Assembly: GCA_028690665.1 (NCBI GenBank)
Contig: JAQVAV010000002.1
Coordinates: 124,001-188,000, forward strand
Length of the DNA: 64,000 bases
From: Paludibacter sp.
GTDB lineage: Bacteria; Bacteroidota; Bacteroidia; Bacteroidales; Paludibacteraceae
Reading direction: 5' to 3'
The stretch's first letter is position 1. Every line of letters begins with the position of its first letter. Below are positions 9,113-19,797 of the stretch, one piece after another. Below the pieces are notes generated by a model. The model worked only from the letters and a program-made list of their open reading frames with translations. It did not search any database and was not told where the DNA came from. The position numbers were made by a program, and so were the translations under genes.

Positions 9113-10486
9113 ATGGCTAACCTGATTAAAACAAAACGTGGTTTGGACATTCAAATTAATGGTAAGGCGAAGGAGGTGATTTCACAGGTTGTTCCTTCTG
9201 AAACTTATGCTGTTATTCCGGATGACTTCCATGGAATCACGCCTAAATTAGTTGTAAAAGAAGGAGATGAAGTGAAGGCAGGTTCTCCCTTGTTTCACGA
9301 CAAAAACTTCGATACAATGAATTTTGTTGCTCCTGTAAGTGGTAAAATACTAGGAGTAAACAGAGGCGAACGACGCAAAGTGCTGAGTATTACTATTCAG
9401 GCCGATGCAAAAAATTCTTACGAGAAATTTAATTTCAAACTTTCCAACAAAACAACTGGGGATGAAGTAAAGGAAGTCTTACTTAAATCCGGTCTTTGGG
9501 CATTTATCAAACAGCGTCCTTATGATGTAATTGCTAATCCTCAAAGTTCTCCTAAAGCCATTTTTATATCAACATTCGATTCTGCTCCCCTTGCTCCAAA
9601 TTATGAATTTGTTCTTTCAAAACAAATGGATGTATTTCAGACAGGTGTTGATGCTCTTGCAAAACTGACCTCCGGAAAAGTCCAGCTGGGTGTTAAAGCA
9701 GGTTCGGCTTTTAATTCGGTAAAGAATGCGGTTATCACACAATATGAAGGCCCTCATCCGGTTGGAAATGTGGGAGTTCAGATTAACCATGTTGATCCGG
9801 TAAACAAAGGAGAAGTAGTCTACACTGTAAATGCTCAGGATGTAGCTATTATCGGTAAATTTTTTAGTGAAGGCATTGTAGATCTGACCCGCACTGTCGC
9901 TCTTACCGGCCCGGAAGTGCTGGAACCTCAATATTACCAAATAATAGTTGGTTGTCAGTTAGATAAATTTTACGCAGGAAAAGTAAATGCCAACATTCCT
10001 CTCCGTTATATTCAGGGAAATGTTCTTTCCGGTAAAAAATCGGAAGGTATTTTCTTTCTTGATCCTTATACAAATCAATTGAGTGTTATCGACGAAGGTA
10101 GTGAAACTCACGAAATGTTTGGGTGGGCTAAACCTCGTTTCAATAAATTCAGCGCAAGTCACACGCTATTTACCGGTATATTTGAAAGTAAATTATATAA
10201 AAGTATGTTTGGTCAGAAAGAGTATAAATATGACGCTCGTCTGATGGGAGGAAAACGTGCGATAATTATGTCCGGTGAATATGATAAGGTGCTACCTATG
10301 GATATTCTTCCTGAATTCTTATTTAAAGCAATGATTACCGGAAATATAGATAAAATGGAAGCTCTCGGGGCTTACGAAATAGCTCCGGAAGACGTTGCTC
10401 TCTGCGAATTTGTTTGTACTTCTAAGTTGCCTCTTCAGCAAATAGTTCGTACGGCATTGGATAACCTGAAAAAAGAACTTGAATAA
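9113..10486 (+). CDS. nqrA: Na+-translocating NADH:quinone reductase subunit A
   Basis: 457 residues, close to the usual NqrA length. The N-terminus (KTKRGLDIQINGKA) and the early biotin/lipoyl-like barrel (VKEGDEVKAGSPLF, then FVAPVSGKILGVNRGERR) are typical. NqrA is the soluble cytoplasmic subunit of the Na+-NQR complex, which passes electrons from NADH to quinone while pumping Na+ out. It is the first gene of a complete nqrABCDEF operon; nqrB starts 32 nt later. No damage is seen. Confidence 0.95.
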   Translation: MANLIKTKRGLDIQINGKAKEVISQVVPSETYAVIPDDFHGITPKLVVKEGDEVKAGSPLFHDKNFDTMNFVAPVSGKILGVNRGERRKVLSITIQADAKNSYEKFNFKLSNKTTGDEVKEVLLKSGLWAFIKQRPYDVIANPQSSPKAIFISTFDSAPLAPNYEFVLSKQMDVFQTGVDALAKLTSGKVQLGVKAGSAFNSVKNAVITQYEGPHPVGNVGVQINHVDPVNKGEVVYTVNAQDVAIIGKFFSEGIVDLTRTVALTGPEVLEPQYYQIIVGCQLDKFYAGKVNANIPLRYIQGNVLSGKKSEGIFFLDPYTNQLSVIDEGSETHEMFGWAKPRFNKFSASHTLFTGIFESKLYKSMFGQKEYKYDARLMGGKRAIIMSGEYDKVLPMDILPEFLFKAMITGNIDKMEALGAYEIAPEDVALCEFVCTSKLPLQQIVRTALDNLKKELE

Positions 10487-10518
10487 GCTCTAATTACACA
10501 AGGAAAATTAATTAATCA

Positions 10519-11718
10519 ATGAATGCATTAAGAAATATAGTAGATAAACTTAAACCGCATTTCGAGGAAGGCGGTAAGTTTGAAAAACTGCACTCGGTCT
10601 TCGATGGTTTCGAAACGTTTTTGTTCGTGCCGAATACAACATCGAAAAGCGGATCGCACATTCACGATGCTGTCGATTCGAAGCGTACGATGATTATCGT
10701 AGTACTTGCTCTTGTCCCTGCATTATTGTTCGGTATGTTTAATGTTGGTTATCAGCATTATCTTGCTATCGGACAACAAGCTGGTTTTTGGGAAACTTTC
10801 TTCTACGGACTTTTGGCTGTGTTACCAACTATCATTGTTTCCTATGTAGTTGGGTTAGGGATTGAGTTTGTTATTGCCCAGATTAAGGGACATGAAATTC
10901 AGGAAGGCTTTTTGGTTTCCGGTATACTTATACCGATGATTGTTCCTGTTGATACTCCGCTTTGGATGGTGGCTGTTGCCACGGCTTTTGCTGTCATTTT
11001 TGCAAAAGAAGTATTTGGTGGAACCGGTATGAATATCTTTAACGTGGCACTGGTTACACGTGCTTTTCTTTTCTTTGCTTATCCTACATTTATGTCGGGA
11101 GACAAAGTATGGGTGCGTACAGGTACTACATTCGGATTAGGAAACGGCTCTGTTGTTGATGCTTTTGCGGGTGCAACTCCTCTGGGACAGGTTGCTACGG
11201 CAACAACTCCTCATGTTCAGATTACAGGTATTTTGGGACAACATTTCGGTTTTATGGACGGATTTCTTGGCCTGATCCCGGGATCGGTTGGAGAAACTTC
11301 GGCACTTGCTATTCTGATAGGTGCTGCAATTATTTTAATTACCGGTGTTGCAAGCTGGAAAACTATGTTTTCTGTTTTTGCCGGTGGTGCTATTCTGGCC
11401 CTGGTATTTAATCTGTGGGGACCCGATACTGCTTCGGCACATTTCCCCTGGTATGATCATTTGGTTTATGGCGGTTTTGCTTTTGGTGCTGTGTTTATGG
11501 CGACAGATCCTGTTACTTCGGCGCGTACCGAAACCGGTAAATATATTTACGGATTTCTGATCGGAGCAATGGCTATTATTATCCGCGTGCTTAACCCTGG
11601 TTATCCCGAAGGTATGATGCTTGCCATTTTGCTGATGAATATTTTTGCTCCGCTGATCGACTATTATGTGGTTGATGCTAATATCAAACGTCGCATGAAA
11701 CGCGCAATAAAAAAATAA
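10519..11718 (+). CDS. nqrB: Na+-translocating NADH:quinone reductase subunit B
   Basis: 399 residues with about ten hydrophobic segments from residue 55 on. The covalent-flavin site follows the ApbE target pattern: D-A-F-A-G-A-T, with the flavin-carrying Thr at residue 220. NqrB is a membrane subunit that holds FMN and riboflavin and forms much of the sodium path. The soluble N-terminal 50 residues carry the usual FEEGGKFEKLHSVFDGFETFLF stretch only in part recognisable as family-typical. nqrC follows 17 nt later. Confidence 0.95.
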   Translation: MNALRNIVDKLKPHFEEGGKFEKLHSVFDGFETFLFVPNTTSKSGSHIHDAVDSKRTMIIVVLALVPALLFGMFNVGYQHYLAIGQQAGFWETFFYGLLAVLPTIIVSYVVGLGIEFVIAQIKGHEIQEGFLVSGILIPMIVPVDTPLWMVAVATAFAVIFAKEVFGGTGMNIFNVALVTRAFLFFAYPTFMSGDKVWVRTGTTFGLGNGSVVDAFAGATPLGQVATATTPHVQITGILGQHFGFMDGFLGLIPGSVGETSALAILIGAAIILITGVASWKTMFSVFAGGAILALVFNLWGPDTASAHFPWYDHLVYGGFAFGAVFMATDPVTSARTETGKYIYGFLIGAMAIIIRVLNPGYPEGMMLAILLMNIFAPLIDYYVVDANIKRRMKRAIKK

Positions 11719-11735
11719 TTAAACACGTAGGAACG

Positions 11736-12434
11736 ATGAATACAAATAAAAATAGCTATACATTGATTTATGCGGTTGTAATGGTCGTGGTTGTAGCGTT
11801 ATTGCTTGCGCTTGTTTCGAGCGGACTGAAAGAAAAGCAAAACGAAAATATAGCCTTAGACAAGAAAAAACAGATCCTGAGTTCGCTGCGTCTGGATATG
11901 AGTGGCCAGGATCCTGCTGCATTGTATGATAAATATATTGTGAAAGAACTTGTTTTAAATTCAAAAGGAGATGTGCTTTCTGAAAAGAGAGGTGATGCTT
12001 TCGCAATAGATGTGATTAAACAAAATGCCAAACCTCTTGAAGAACGTCAGTTGCCTTTGTATGTAGCTGAAGTAGACGGGCAGACAAAATACATTATTTC
12101 TGTTCGTGGTGCCGGACTTTGGGGGCCGATTTGGGGTTATATAGCTTTGGACGACGATAAGGACACCGTTTACGGAACTTATTTCTCGCACGAAAGCGAA
12201 ACTCCGGGACTTGGAGCCGAAATTGCAACACGTGATTTCCAGAACAGATTTATTGGTAAACATATTATGAATGCAGCCAAAGAATTTGTGTCGATTGCCG
12301 TTATGAAAGCCGGCAAGGTTGATGGAACCAGAGATCAGATCGATGCTATTTCGGGTGGAACAATCACCAGTAAAGGTGTTCAGGCCATGTTGGAGAAAAG
12401 CATTGGTCAGTATGAAGTTTTTTTAAAACAATAA
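11736..12434 (+). CDS. nqrC: Na+-translocating NADH:quinone reductase subunit C
   Basis: 232 residues: one N-terminal membrane helix (residues 9-28, rich in Val/Ala/Leu) and a periplasmic FMN-binding domain. The flavinylation motif is D-A-I-S-G-G-T with the acceptor Thr near residue 209; the usual Ala before Thr is Gly here, a mild change. The FMN_bind core (GLWGPIWGYIAL, THE-like SHESETPGLGAEI) is intact. An ApbE transferase must attach the flavin; no apbE gene lies in this window. Confidence 0.95.
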   Translation: MNTNKNSYTLIYAVVMVVVVALLLALVSSGLKEKQNENIALDKKKQILSSLRLDMSGQDPAALYDKYIVKELVLNSKGDVLSEKRGDAFAIDVIKQNAKPLEERQLPLYVAEVDGQTKYIISVRGAGLWGPIWGYIALDDDKDTVYGTYFSHESETPGLGAEIATRDFQNRFIGKHIMNAAKEFVSIAVMKAGKVDGTRDQIDAISGGTITSKGVQAMLEKSIGQYEVFLKQ

Positions 12435-12452
12435 TCACGGAGGAACTAAAGA

Positions 12453-13085
12453 ATGAGTAAATTAATTTCAGATAAAACCAAACAGGTTTTCTTAGGTCCG
12501 CTAAGTAAAAATAACCCTATCACCGTTCAGGTATTGGGTATTTGTTCGGCGTTGGCTGTAACTGCCAAACTTATGCCGGCATTGGTAATGGGTATTTCGG
12601 TAACTATTATTGTTGCCTTTTCAAATGTAATTATTTCGTTGTTGCGTAATACAATTCCAAATCGTATTCGTATTATCGTACAATTGGTAGTGGTTGCGGC
12701 CTTGGTTACTATTGTGAGTGAAATACTGAAAGCGTTTGCCTACGATGTAAGTGTACAACTCTCAGTTTATATCGGTTTGATTATTACAAACTGTATTCTG
12801 ATGGGGCGTCTTGAGGCTTTTGCCATGGGTAACAAACCTTGGGAATCGTTTATTGATGGTCTTGGCAACGGCTTTGGTTATGCGTGGATTCTCGTCGTAG
12901 TTGCATTTTTCCGTGAATTGCTTGGTTCCGGTAGCATACTTGGATTTAAAATTATTCCAAAGTCTTTTTATGATGCCGGTTATTCCAATAACGGGTTAAT
13001 GATTTTGCCTCCAATGGCTCTTATCCTTGTTGCTTGTATTATATGGGTACACCGCTCAAGAAATAAAGAATTACAGGAAAAATAA
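12453..13085 (+). CDS. nqrD: Na+-translocating NADH:quinone reductase subunit D
   Basis: 210 residues, almost wholly hydrophobic with six likely membrane spans. LGICSALAVT and the ITNCILMGRLEAFAM segment carry the conserved cysteines (here in GICSA and TNCIL) that help bind the intramembrane iron centre together with NqrE. A Shine-Dalgarno-like GGAGG stands about 10 nt upstream of the ATG. It pairs with NqrE, its homologue, in the membrane core. Confidence 0.95.
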   Translation: MSKLISDKTKQVFLGPLSKNNPITVQVLGICSALAVTAKLMPALVMGISVTIIVAFSNVIISLLRNTIPNRIRIIVQLVVVAALVTIVSEILKAFAYDVSVQLSVYIGLIITNCILMGRLEAFAMGNKPWESFIDGLGNGFGYAWILVVVAFFRELLGSGSILGFKIIPKSFYDAGYSNNGLMILPPMALILVACIIWVHRSRNKELQEK

Positions 13086-13130
13086 TTATTGTGCTGATGT
13101 TTTATATCAGCATTTATAAAAGAAAAGAAT

Positions 13131-13751
13131 ATGGAAAACATAGCCAGTATATTTGTTAAGTCGATATTTGTCGACAATATGATTTTTGCTTACTTCCTCG
13201 GTATGTGCTCGTATCTTGCCGTATCGAAGAAAGTGAGTACGTCCTTAGGATTGGGAGTTGCCGTGGTTTTCGTTTTAGGAATTACACTTCCTGTAAACTA
13301 TTTACTACAAAATTATGTATTGAAAGAAGGTGCCTTGGCATGGTTGGGTGATAGTTTTAAAGACCTCGATTTAAGCTACCTTTCTTTTATTTTATTCATT
13401 GCCGTAATTGCAGCTATCGTGCAATTGGTTGAAATGATTGTTGAAAAATTCAGTCCGTCTTTATATGCTTCGTTGGGTATATTTTTACCTCTTATCGCTG
13501 TAAACTGCGCTATCATGGGAGGTTCGCTTTTCATGCAGCAGAGACAGTTTGCCAATATTGGCGAAGCTACTTCTTATGCTCTTGGTTCAGGGGTAGGATG
13601 GTTGTTGGCCATTGTAGGTCTGGCTGCTATTCGGGAAAAAATGGAGTATTCAGATGTTCCTGCTCCGTTGAAAGGATTAGGTATCACTTTCATTACGGTG
13701 GCTCTTATGGGTATTGCATTTATGAGTTTCTCCGGTCTGAAAATCGGATAA
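13131..13751 (+). CDS. nqrE: Na+-translocating NADH:quinone reductase subunit E
   Basis: 206 residues, six likely membrane spans, homologous to NqrD. The paired motifs GMCSYLAVS and [13 protein letters not shown] carry the two conserved cysteines of the NqrD/NqrE iron centre. The start follows a 45-nt gap after nqrD. Length and motifs are normal. Confidence 0.95.
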   Translation: MENIASIFVKSIFVDNMIFAYFLGMCSYLAVSKKVSTSLGLGVAVVFVLGITLPVNYLLQNYVLKEGALAWLGDSFKDLDLSYLSFILFIAVIAAIVQLVEMIVEKFSPSLYASLGIFLPLIAVNCAIMGGSLFMQQRQFANIGEATSYALGSGVGWLLAIVGLAAIREKMEYSDVPAPLKGLGITFITVALMGIAFMSFSGLKIG

Positions 13752-13839
13752 TCCTGAATGAATAAAATAAAATCGTATTATTAACGCTTAAATAAAGACC
13801 TATCTATTCGGAATCAAGAATATAGGCTTGGAAAAAATT

Positions 13840-15099
13840 ATGTTATTAGCAATAAATTCAACAATGATTGTCACCAGTTTGGTTGTGTTCCTTTTGGTGA
13901 TTTTGCTATTGGTGATTATTTTGCTCGTTGCCAAGCGTTATCTCGTGGCATCGGGTGATGTAACAATCACAATCAACGGCGATAAACAAGTTGTAGCTCC
14001 CGCCGGAAGTTCTTTGCTCAACACTTTGTCGAGTCAGAATATTTTCCTGCCTTCCGCTTGTGGTGGAGGCGGATCGTGTGCTCAGTGTAAATGCCAGGTT
14101 TTAGAAGGAGGAGGAGAGATCCTTCCAACGGAGACCGTGCATTTTTCACGTAAAGAAGTTAAGGACCATTGGCGTTTAGGTTGCCAGGTGAAAGTAAAAA
14201 ATGACATCGAAATTAAAATTCCTGAATCTATACTTGGAGTGAAGAAATGGGAATGCGAAGTTGTTTCGAACCGGAATGTTGCTACATTTATCAAGGAGTT
14301 TGTAGTGAAATTACCTGCAGGCGAGCATTTGAATTTTATTTCAGGAGGATATATCCAGATTGATATTCCGAAATATGATTTGAAATATACAGATTTCGAG
14401 GTAGAAGAGCAATTCCGTGGCGATTGGGATAAATTTAAAATGTGGGATCTGACGTGTAAAAACGACGAAGAAACCATGCGTGCTTACTCGATGGCTAACT
14501 ACCCGGCCGAAGGCGATATCGTTATGTTGAACGTACGTATTGCCACACCTCCGTTTGATCGGGCCAAAGGTGGTTGGATGGATGTAAAACCAGGTATTTC
14601 ATCTTCTTATATCTTTAATTTGAAACCGGGAGATAAAGTGATGGTTTCCGGGCCGTTCGGAGAATTCCACCCGATTATCGACTCGAAACGCGAAATGCTT
14701 TACATTGGTGGTGGTGCCGGTATGGCTCCGCTTCGTTCACATATTCTTCACTTGTTGAATACGCTTAAAATTACTGATAGGAAAATTACTTACTGGTATG
14801 GAGCCCGTTCGAAGAAAGAAATTTTCTATGAAGAAGATTTCCGTAAATTGGAAAAAGAATTCCCGAATTTCGAATTCCATATTGCGTTGAGCGAACCAAT
14901 GCCGGAAGATAACTGGACGGGTTATGTAGGATTTATACATCAGGTTATTTTGGATGAGTATCTGAGTAAACATGATGCTCCGGAAGATATTGAATACTAC
15001 ATGTGTGGTCCTGGCCCGATGGCAAAATCCGTAGAAAAGATGCTCTGGGATTTGGGTGTACCCCGCGAAATGTTGATGTTCGACGATTTCGGTGGATAA
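13840..15099 (+). CDS. nqrF: Na+-translocating NADH:quinone reductase subunit F
   Basis: The ATG at 13840 is preferred to an in-frame TTG at 13828; it gives 419 residues. Residues 10-31 form the membrane anchor. A 2Fe-2S ferredoxin domain follows with cysteines at 74, 80, 83 and 115. Then comes an FAD-binding reductase domain (YSMANYP motif) and an NAD-binding domain ([12 protein letters not shown], late CGPGPM). NqrF takes electrons from NADH through FAD to the iron-sulfur centre. It ends the operon, and a strong terminator lies 35 nt downstream. Confidence 0.95.
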   Translation: MLLAINSTMIVTSLVVFLLVILLLVIILLVAKRYLVASGDVTITINGDKQVVAPAGSSLLNTLSSQNIFLPSACGGGGSCAQCKCQVLEGGGEILPTETVHFSRKEVKDHWRLGCQVKVKNDIEIKIPESILGVKKWECEVVSNRNVATFIKEFVVKLPAGEHLNFISGGYIQIDIPKYDLKYTDFEVEEQFRGDWDKFKMWDLTCKNDEETMRAYSMANYPAEGDIVMLNVRIATPPFDRAKGGWMDVKPGISSSYIFNLKPGDKVMVSGPFGEFHPIIDSKREMLYIGGGAGMAPLRSHILHLLNTLKITDRKITYWYGARSKKEIFYEEDFRKLEKEFPNFEFHIALSEPMPEDNWTGYVGFIHQVILDEYLSKHDAPEDIEYYMCGPGPMAKSVEKMLWDLGVPREMLMFDDFGG

Positions 15100-15133
15100 A
15101 TAATTCAGTATTGAAGATGAAATTATTTATAAT

Positions 15134-15178
15134 AAAGGTCAATCGGTGTTTTGCGATTGACCTTTGTTGTTGTTTTAT
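15134..15178 (+). terminator. Strong intrinsic terminator of the nqr operon
   Basis: A perfect 12-bp stem, AAAGGTCAATCG at 15134-15145 pairing with CGATTGACCTTT at 15154-15165, with an 8-nt loop, followed by a T-rich run (TTTGTTGTTGTTTT). Confidence 0.85.
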
Positions 15179-15278
15179 GTAATTTGTTGGCTGCAATTTT
15201 ACTAGGGTATAATGAGTCGAATCTGGGAAATTTTAATTTATTAACTCGATAATATGCATAATCCGCTGAAAAATGATG

Positions 15279-15286
15279 TATTTTTG
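15279..15286 (+). promoter_or_regulatory. Candidate -7 box before the yfhO-like gene
   Basis: TATTTTTG fits the TAnnTTTG consensus and lies 47 nt upstream of the ATG. A clear TTG about 20 nt upstream is lacking, so support is weak. Confidence 0.3.
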
Positions 15287-15332
15287 TGTGATTTTTCCCA
15301 AAAACTGCTTTTGTACAAAATAATATTGATTC

Positions 15333-17813
15333 ATGAACAAACAGGTCCTTTCAAAATTTACTCCTCATATCGTTGCAGTTCTTTTGTTTACAATCATCTC
15401 ATTCTTTTATTTTAAACCTGTATTAGAAGGAAAACAGCTTATCGGTCACGACACCGAGAGTTGGATGTATATGGCTAAAGAAACCATTGATTACAACGAA
15501 TCGCACGATGATATTACTTTGTGGACAAATTCCATGTTTGGGGGAATGCCAACATATCAGATTTCCATGACCCAGCCATACAACATAATGAATTATGTAG
15601 AAAAAGTTATTCAGTTGTATCCAGGGGTTGTTTTTAAACTAATGCTTTATCTGATCGGATTTTATATTCTTTTGCTTGCTTTTGGAATGAATCCGTGGTT
15701 AGCGCTGGCCGGTTCCGTCGCTTTTTCTTTTGCTTCGTATAATTTTATAATTCTGGCAGCCGGTCATAACTCAAAGGCTATCACTATTGCTTATATGGCA
15801 CCGTTGATTGGCGGTGTATATATGGCTTTCAGGCGTAAAAAACTATTGGGTAGTGTTGTTACTGCTATTTTTCTGAGTTTGGCGATCCGTGCTAATCATG
15901 TGCAAATTCTTTATTATACGCTTATTATCCTTTTGGTTTTTGGTATCGTTGAATTTATTTATAGTATCAGAAATAAAGAGATTAAATCTTTTCTACAATC
16001 GACAGGATTAGTTCTTGTCGCGGCTATTATTGCGGTTGGAATTAATGCAACCTCACTACTGACTACTTATGAGTATAGTCAGTATACCATGCGGGGAAAA
16101 TCAAATGGTCTTACTGTTGATACTCAAAACTCACAACACGGGCTTAACAAAGATTATATTACAGGTTGGAGTTATGGTAAAGCCGAAACTTTGACTTTGC
16201 TGATTCCTGATTTTATGGGCGGAGCGAGTGCCGGTCATCTTGATGCCGACAGCGAAACGGGTCAGAAACTTAAGAGTTTAGGCGCTTCCAATGTTTCTCA
16301 GATTATGAAAGAAAATCAATTTCCGCTTTATTGGGGAGATCAGCCGTTTACTTCCGGCCCTGTCTACTTGGGAGCAGTTGTGATTTTTCTTTTTGTGCTG
16401 GGACTCTTTGTGGTTGAACGCAGAACATTATGGTGGCTTATTCCAACCATATTATTGACACTAATGCTTTCATGGGGGCATAATTTTATGTGGCTGACGG
16501 ATATTTTTATTGATCATTTTCCAATGTACAATAAGTTCCGTACTGTATCGATGACTCTTGTTGCAACCGGATTTGGAATTACTTTGGTTGCATTGCTTGC
16601 CTTGAAAGAGGTACTGAAATCGGATACAGATAAGAAAAAATTGATAAAACCGGTTATGATCAGTGCCGGAATTACAGCCGGAATTTCTTTACTCTTTGGA
16701 TTGATTCCTTCACTTGCCGGAAATTTTGTAGCTCCGGGAGATGCCCAGCTAAGCGGAGGTAATGCTTTTTTACAGGAAACGCTTCCTCTTGACCGTATGG
16801 CTTTGTTGAGATCGGATGCTTTTCGTTCGATGGGATTTATCTTGTTTGCGGCGGCTGTTTTGTGGCTATATTTGAATGATAAACTGAAAAATAAAGCTGC
16901 AATTGCAATTTTTGGTATTTTGTTTTTAGCAGATTTAATGCCTATTGCTAAACGTTATCTGAATGATGATAATTTTACCCGCAAGCGGAAAATACAAACA
17001 TTGGTAGAACCTTCTAAGGCGGACCAAATGGTTTTGCAGGATAGGTCCGATTATAGGGTACTTGATGCGACGGTTAATATATTTAATGATGCCAAACCAT
17101 CTTATTTTCATAAAAATATAGGGGGGTATCATGCAGCTAAGTTACGCCGTTACCAGGAATTAATCAATATGCAGCTTGATGGGGAAATCGGACAATTATT
17201 TTCTTCTTTCGGACGTGCTAAGTCTTTCGATGACCTGCAGCCAGCATTAGATTCACTTGGTGTGCTTAATATGCTTAATATGAAATATATTATTTATAAT
17301 AAGGATGCAGCCCCGATTCTTAACCCTTATGCCAACGGTAATGCTTGGTTTGTAGATAAAGTTTTTGTTGCAGCCGATGCCAACGAAGAAATGAAAAAAC
17401 TTGGTGAGATTGATACCAAGCACGAATTAGTTGCCGATAAAGAATATGCCGCAATGATTCCTGCAAATTTGTCTGTGGACGACAGTACAGCTTCCATAGT
17501 TCTAAAATCTTATGAACCGAATCATTTGATTTATAATTTTAGTTCGAAAACAGACCAATTAGCTGTATTTTCCGAAATTTATTACGATAAAGGTTGGAAT
17601 GCCTATATTAACGGTAAAAAAGTACCATATTTCCGTGCCGATTATTTATTGAGAGCTATGCCTCTTAAAGCAGGAAATTATGAAGTTGAATTTAAGTTTG
17701 AGCCGGCTTCCTACAGAATTGGAAATACGATTGCTTTGACTTCTGATATTATTCTTGTTTTGAGCTTATTGGGACTTCTGTTTTTCCAGCTCAGACAATC
17801 GAAAAAGAAATAA
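15333..17813 (+). CDS. YfhO family integral membrane protein
   Basis: 826 residues. An N-terminal membrane span (residues 11-28) is followed by an extracytoplasmic loop rich in conserved residues (GHDTESWMYMAKE, FGGMPTYQ), about a dozen membrane spans to residue 540, a large C-terminal soluble domain (about 560-790) and a last span before a basic tail. This is the layout of the YfhO family, which in Gram-positive bacteria decorates lipoteichoic acid or glycolipids; it belongs to the GT-C glycosyltransferase-like group. In Bacteroidota the substrate is not known. A role in moving a sugar from a lipid carrier is inferred. The gene is followed 21 nt later by ftsX. Confidence 0.8.
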   Translation: MNKQVLSKFTPHIVAVLLFTIISFFYFKPVLEGKQLIGHDTESWMYMAKETIDYNESHDDITLWTNSMFGGMPTYQISMTQPYNIMNYVEKVIQLYPGVVFKLMLYLIGFYILLLAFGMNPWLALAGSVAFSFASYNFIILAAGHNSKAITIAYMAPLIGGVYMAFRRKKLLGSVVTAIFLSLAIRANHVQILYYTLIILLVFGIVEFIYSIRNKEIKSFLQSTGLVLVAAIIAVGINATSLLTTYEYSQYTMRGKSNGLTVDTQNSQHGLNKDYITGWSYGKAETLTLLIPDFMGGASAGHLDADSETGQKLKSLGASNVSQIMKENQFPLYWGDQPFTSGPVYLGAVVIFLFVLGLFVVERRTLWWLIPTILLTLMLSWGHNFMWLTDIFIDHFPMYNKFRTVSMTLVATGFGITLVALLALKEVLKSDTDKKKLIKPVMISAGITAGISLLFGLIPSLAGNFVAPGDAQLSGGNAFLQETLPLDRMALLRSDAFRSMGFILFAAAVLWLYLNDKLKNKAAIAIFGILFLADLMPIAKRYLNDDNFTRKRKIQTLVEPSKADQMVLQDRSDYRVLDATVNIFNDAKPSYFHKNIGGYHAAKLRRYQELINMQLDGEIGQLFSSFGRAKSFDDLQPALDSLGVLNMLNMKYIIYNKDAAPILNPYANGNAWFVDKVFVAADANEEMKKLGEIDTKHELVADKEYAAMIPANLSVDDSTASIVLKSYEPNHLIYNFSSKTDQLAVFSEIYYDKGWNAYINGKKVPYFRADYLLRAMPLKAGNYEVEFKFEPASYRIGNTIALTSDIILVLSLLGLLFFQLRQSKKK

Positions 17814-17834
17814 GATAAACTATCCGGATTGAAA

Positions 17835-18710
17835 ATGAGTAAAAAAAATCATTCACCTAAAACTTTTAAAGGTTTACATCTGACTGCAACTTTAAGTATG
17901 TCGCTTGTCCTTTTTTTGATTGGACTTGTCAGCCTGCTTGTATTTGTAGCCCGTGATATGAGTGTTTATGTAAGGGAGAATATTAATCTTTCTGTTATTC
18001 TTGACGATCATATCAATCAAGCCTATGTCAACAGAATTGAGAAATACCTGAATAATGCCCCGTTTACAAAATCAGTGGAATATATTTCCAAAGAAGATGC
18101 CCTTAAAGATCATGTTGCCTCTTTGGGTGAGAACCCTCAGGACTTTCTTGGATATAATCCGCTAAAAGCATCCTTGGAAGTCAAATTGAAAGCTGCTTAT
18201 GCTAATAATGACAGTGTGAGTATAATTGAGAAAAAATTAAATACTTTTGAACATGTCAGTCGTATCGTATATCAAAAAGATCTGGTAAGTCTGGTCAATG
18301 AAAATGTCCGTAAAGTAAGTTATGTTTTGCTGGGAATAGCTTTTATTTTACTGATTGTTTCCATAATATTGATTAATAATACAGTTCGTTTGTCAATTTA
18401 CTCGAACCGGTTTTTAATTAATACCATGAAATTGGTGGGGGCGACTAATTGGTTTATTCGTAAGCCTTATATTGCCCGGTCTGTTTTGAACGGGATTATA
18501 GCAGCATTGATTTCTATTTTTTTGCTTGCAGGCGTCGTGTATTATGTTATGTATGGATTCGGACTTCATGAACTGGAATTAAGCATTATCTCAATATTAT
18601 CGGTTGCTGTGATTGTAGTTGCCTCGGGAATCATACTTACGGCGGTTGCTTCTTTTATGGCCGTCGGACGCTACCTGCACATGCGTACAAATGACATGTA
18701 TTTTATTTAA
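17835..18710 (+). CDS. ftsX: Cell division protein FtsX
   Basis: The ATG at 17835 is preferred over TTG at 17829, giving 291 residues. A membrane span lies near residues 18-40, then an extracytoplasmic domain with the usual SVEYISKEDAL pattern, and three C-terminal spans; NTMKLVGAT is the typical FtsX signature before span three. FtsX works with the ATPase FtsE to drive peptidoglycan hydrolysis at division. No ftsE is seen in this window, which is usual in Bacteroidota where the two genes are often apart. DUF3098 follows 33 nt later, as in many relatives. Confidence 0.9.
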   Translation: MSKKNHSPKTFKGLHLTATLSMSLVLFLIGLVSLLVFVARDMSVYVRENINLSVILDDHINQAYVNRIEKYLNNAPFTKSVEYISKEDALKDHVASLGENPQDFLGYNPLKASLEVKLKAAYANNDSVSIIEKKLNTFEHVSRIVYQKDLVSLVNENVRKVSYVLLGIAFILLIVSIILINNTVRLSIYSNRFLINTMKLVGATNWFIRKPYIARSVLNGIIAALISIFLLAGVVYYVMYGFGLHELELSIISILSVAVIVVASGIILTAVASFMAVGRYLHMRTNDMYFI

Positions 18711-18743
18711 TCAGGATACTAACGAATTAAAAAACAGATAAAA

Positions 18744-18968
18744 ATGGAAGAAAATAAACGTTTCAGTTTAGAAAAAACAAATCTTTTGCTTATTGCGCTT
18801 GGTTTTGTTATTATAGTTACCGGATTTGCTTTGATGACCGGTTCTTCGACAGTGACTCAGTTCGACCCGGATATCTTTAGTACCCGGAGAATTGTAGTTG
18901 GTCCGATGGTTTCTTTTTTCGGCTTTCTGTTTATTATTTTTGCTATTTTATTTAAGTCGAAAAAATAA
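18744..18968 (+). CDS. DUF3098 small membrane protein
   Basis: 74 residues, with two hydrophobic spans (about 14-32 and 51-69) separated by a conserved loop (FDPDIFSTRRI). This is the DUF3098 family, found between ftsX and uppP in many Bacteroidota. Function is unknown; the fixed context suggests a link with envelope assembly or division. uppP begins 13 nt later. Confidence 0.85.
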   Translation: MEENKRFSLEKTNLLLIALGFVIIVTGFALMTGSSTVTQFDPDIFSTRRIVVGPMVSFFGFLFIIFAILFKSKK

Positions 18969-18981
18969 TTAATATTATTTC

Positions 18982-19776
18982 ATGAGCATTTTCCAGGCTG
19001 TTATTATAGCAATTGTCGAAGGGCTAACTGAGTTTTTACCTGTTTCTTCAACAGGTCACATGATTATCGCCCAAAATATACTAGGAGTTGAGAGTACTGA
19101 GTTTGTAAAGGCGTTTACCATTATCATTCAATTTGGGGCCATTTTATCTGTTCTGGTGCTTTATTGGAAAAGATTTTTTCAAACACTTGATTTTTACTGG
19201 AAACTGTTGATTGCCTTTATTCCTGCAGCAGTAATTGGACTTTTAGCCAGTGATTACATTGATGCACTGTTAGAAAATGTGTTTGTGGTGGCGCTTATGC
19301 TTGTCCTTGGTGGGGTGTTGATGCTTTTTGTGGATAAATGGTTTGACAAGCCCGGAGAAAATCAGGAGATGGACTGGAAACGTGCGTTGAAAATTGGATT
19401 TTATCAATGTATTGCCATGATTCCGGGAGTGTCGCGTTCCATGGCTACAATTGTGGGAGGGATGACAACAAAATTATCCCGGAAAAATGCAGCTGAATTT
19501 TCGTTTTTTCTGGCTGTGCCGACTATGGCTGCCGCATCGGGTTATAAACTGCTGAAGTTCTTTTTAGAGCCGGGTGGAACTCAATTGCTGAAAGATAATC
19601 TGACAACGCTGATTATCGGCAATGTCGTAGCATTTGTTGTAGCTATGTTGGCTATAAAGTTTTTCATAAACTTTTTGACAAAATACGGATTTAAGGCATT
19701 CGGATATTATCGGATAGTTGCCGGAGCTATTATTCTTATTTTGCTTGCTCTGGGTGTGAATCTGGATATTATTTAA
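18982..19776 (+). CDS. uppP: Undecaprenyl-diphosphatase
   Basis: 264 residues with about eight membrane spans. The two family signatures are present: [14 protein letters not shown] at residues 13-26 and P-G-V-S-R-S near residue 150. The enzyme removes one phosphate from undecaprenyl diphosphate, recycling the carrier for peptidoglycan and other envelope sugars, and is linked with bacitracin resistance (BacA). Confidence 0.95.
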   Translation: MSIFQAVIIAIVEGLTEFLPVSSTGHMIIAQNILGVESTEFVKAFTIIIQFGAILSVLVLYWKRFFQTLDFYWKLLIAFIPAAVIGLLASDYIDALLENVFVVALMLVLGGVLMLFVDKWFDKPGENQEMDWKRALKIGFYQCIAMIPGVSRSMATIVGGMTTKLSRKNAAEFSFFLAVPTMAAASGYKLLKFFLEPGGTQLLKDNLTTLIIGNVVAFVVAMLAIKFFINFLTKYGFKAFGYYRIVAGAIILILLALGVNLDII

Positions 19777-19797
19777 CCTGGGAAGGTTAATTGTTAA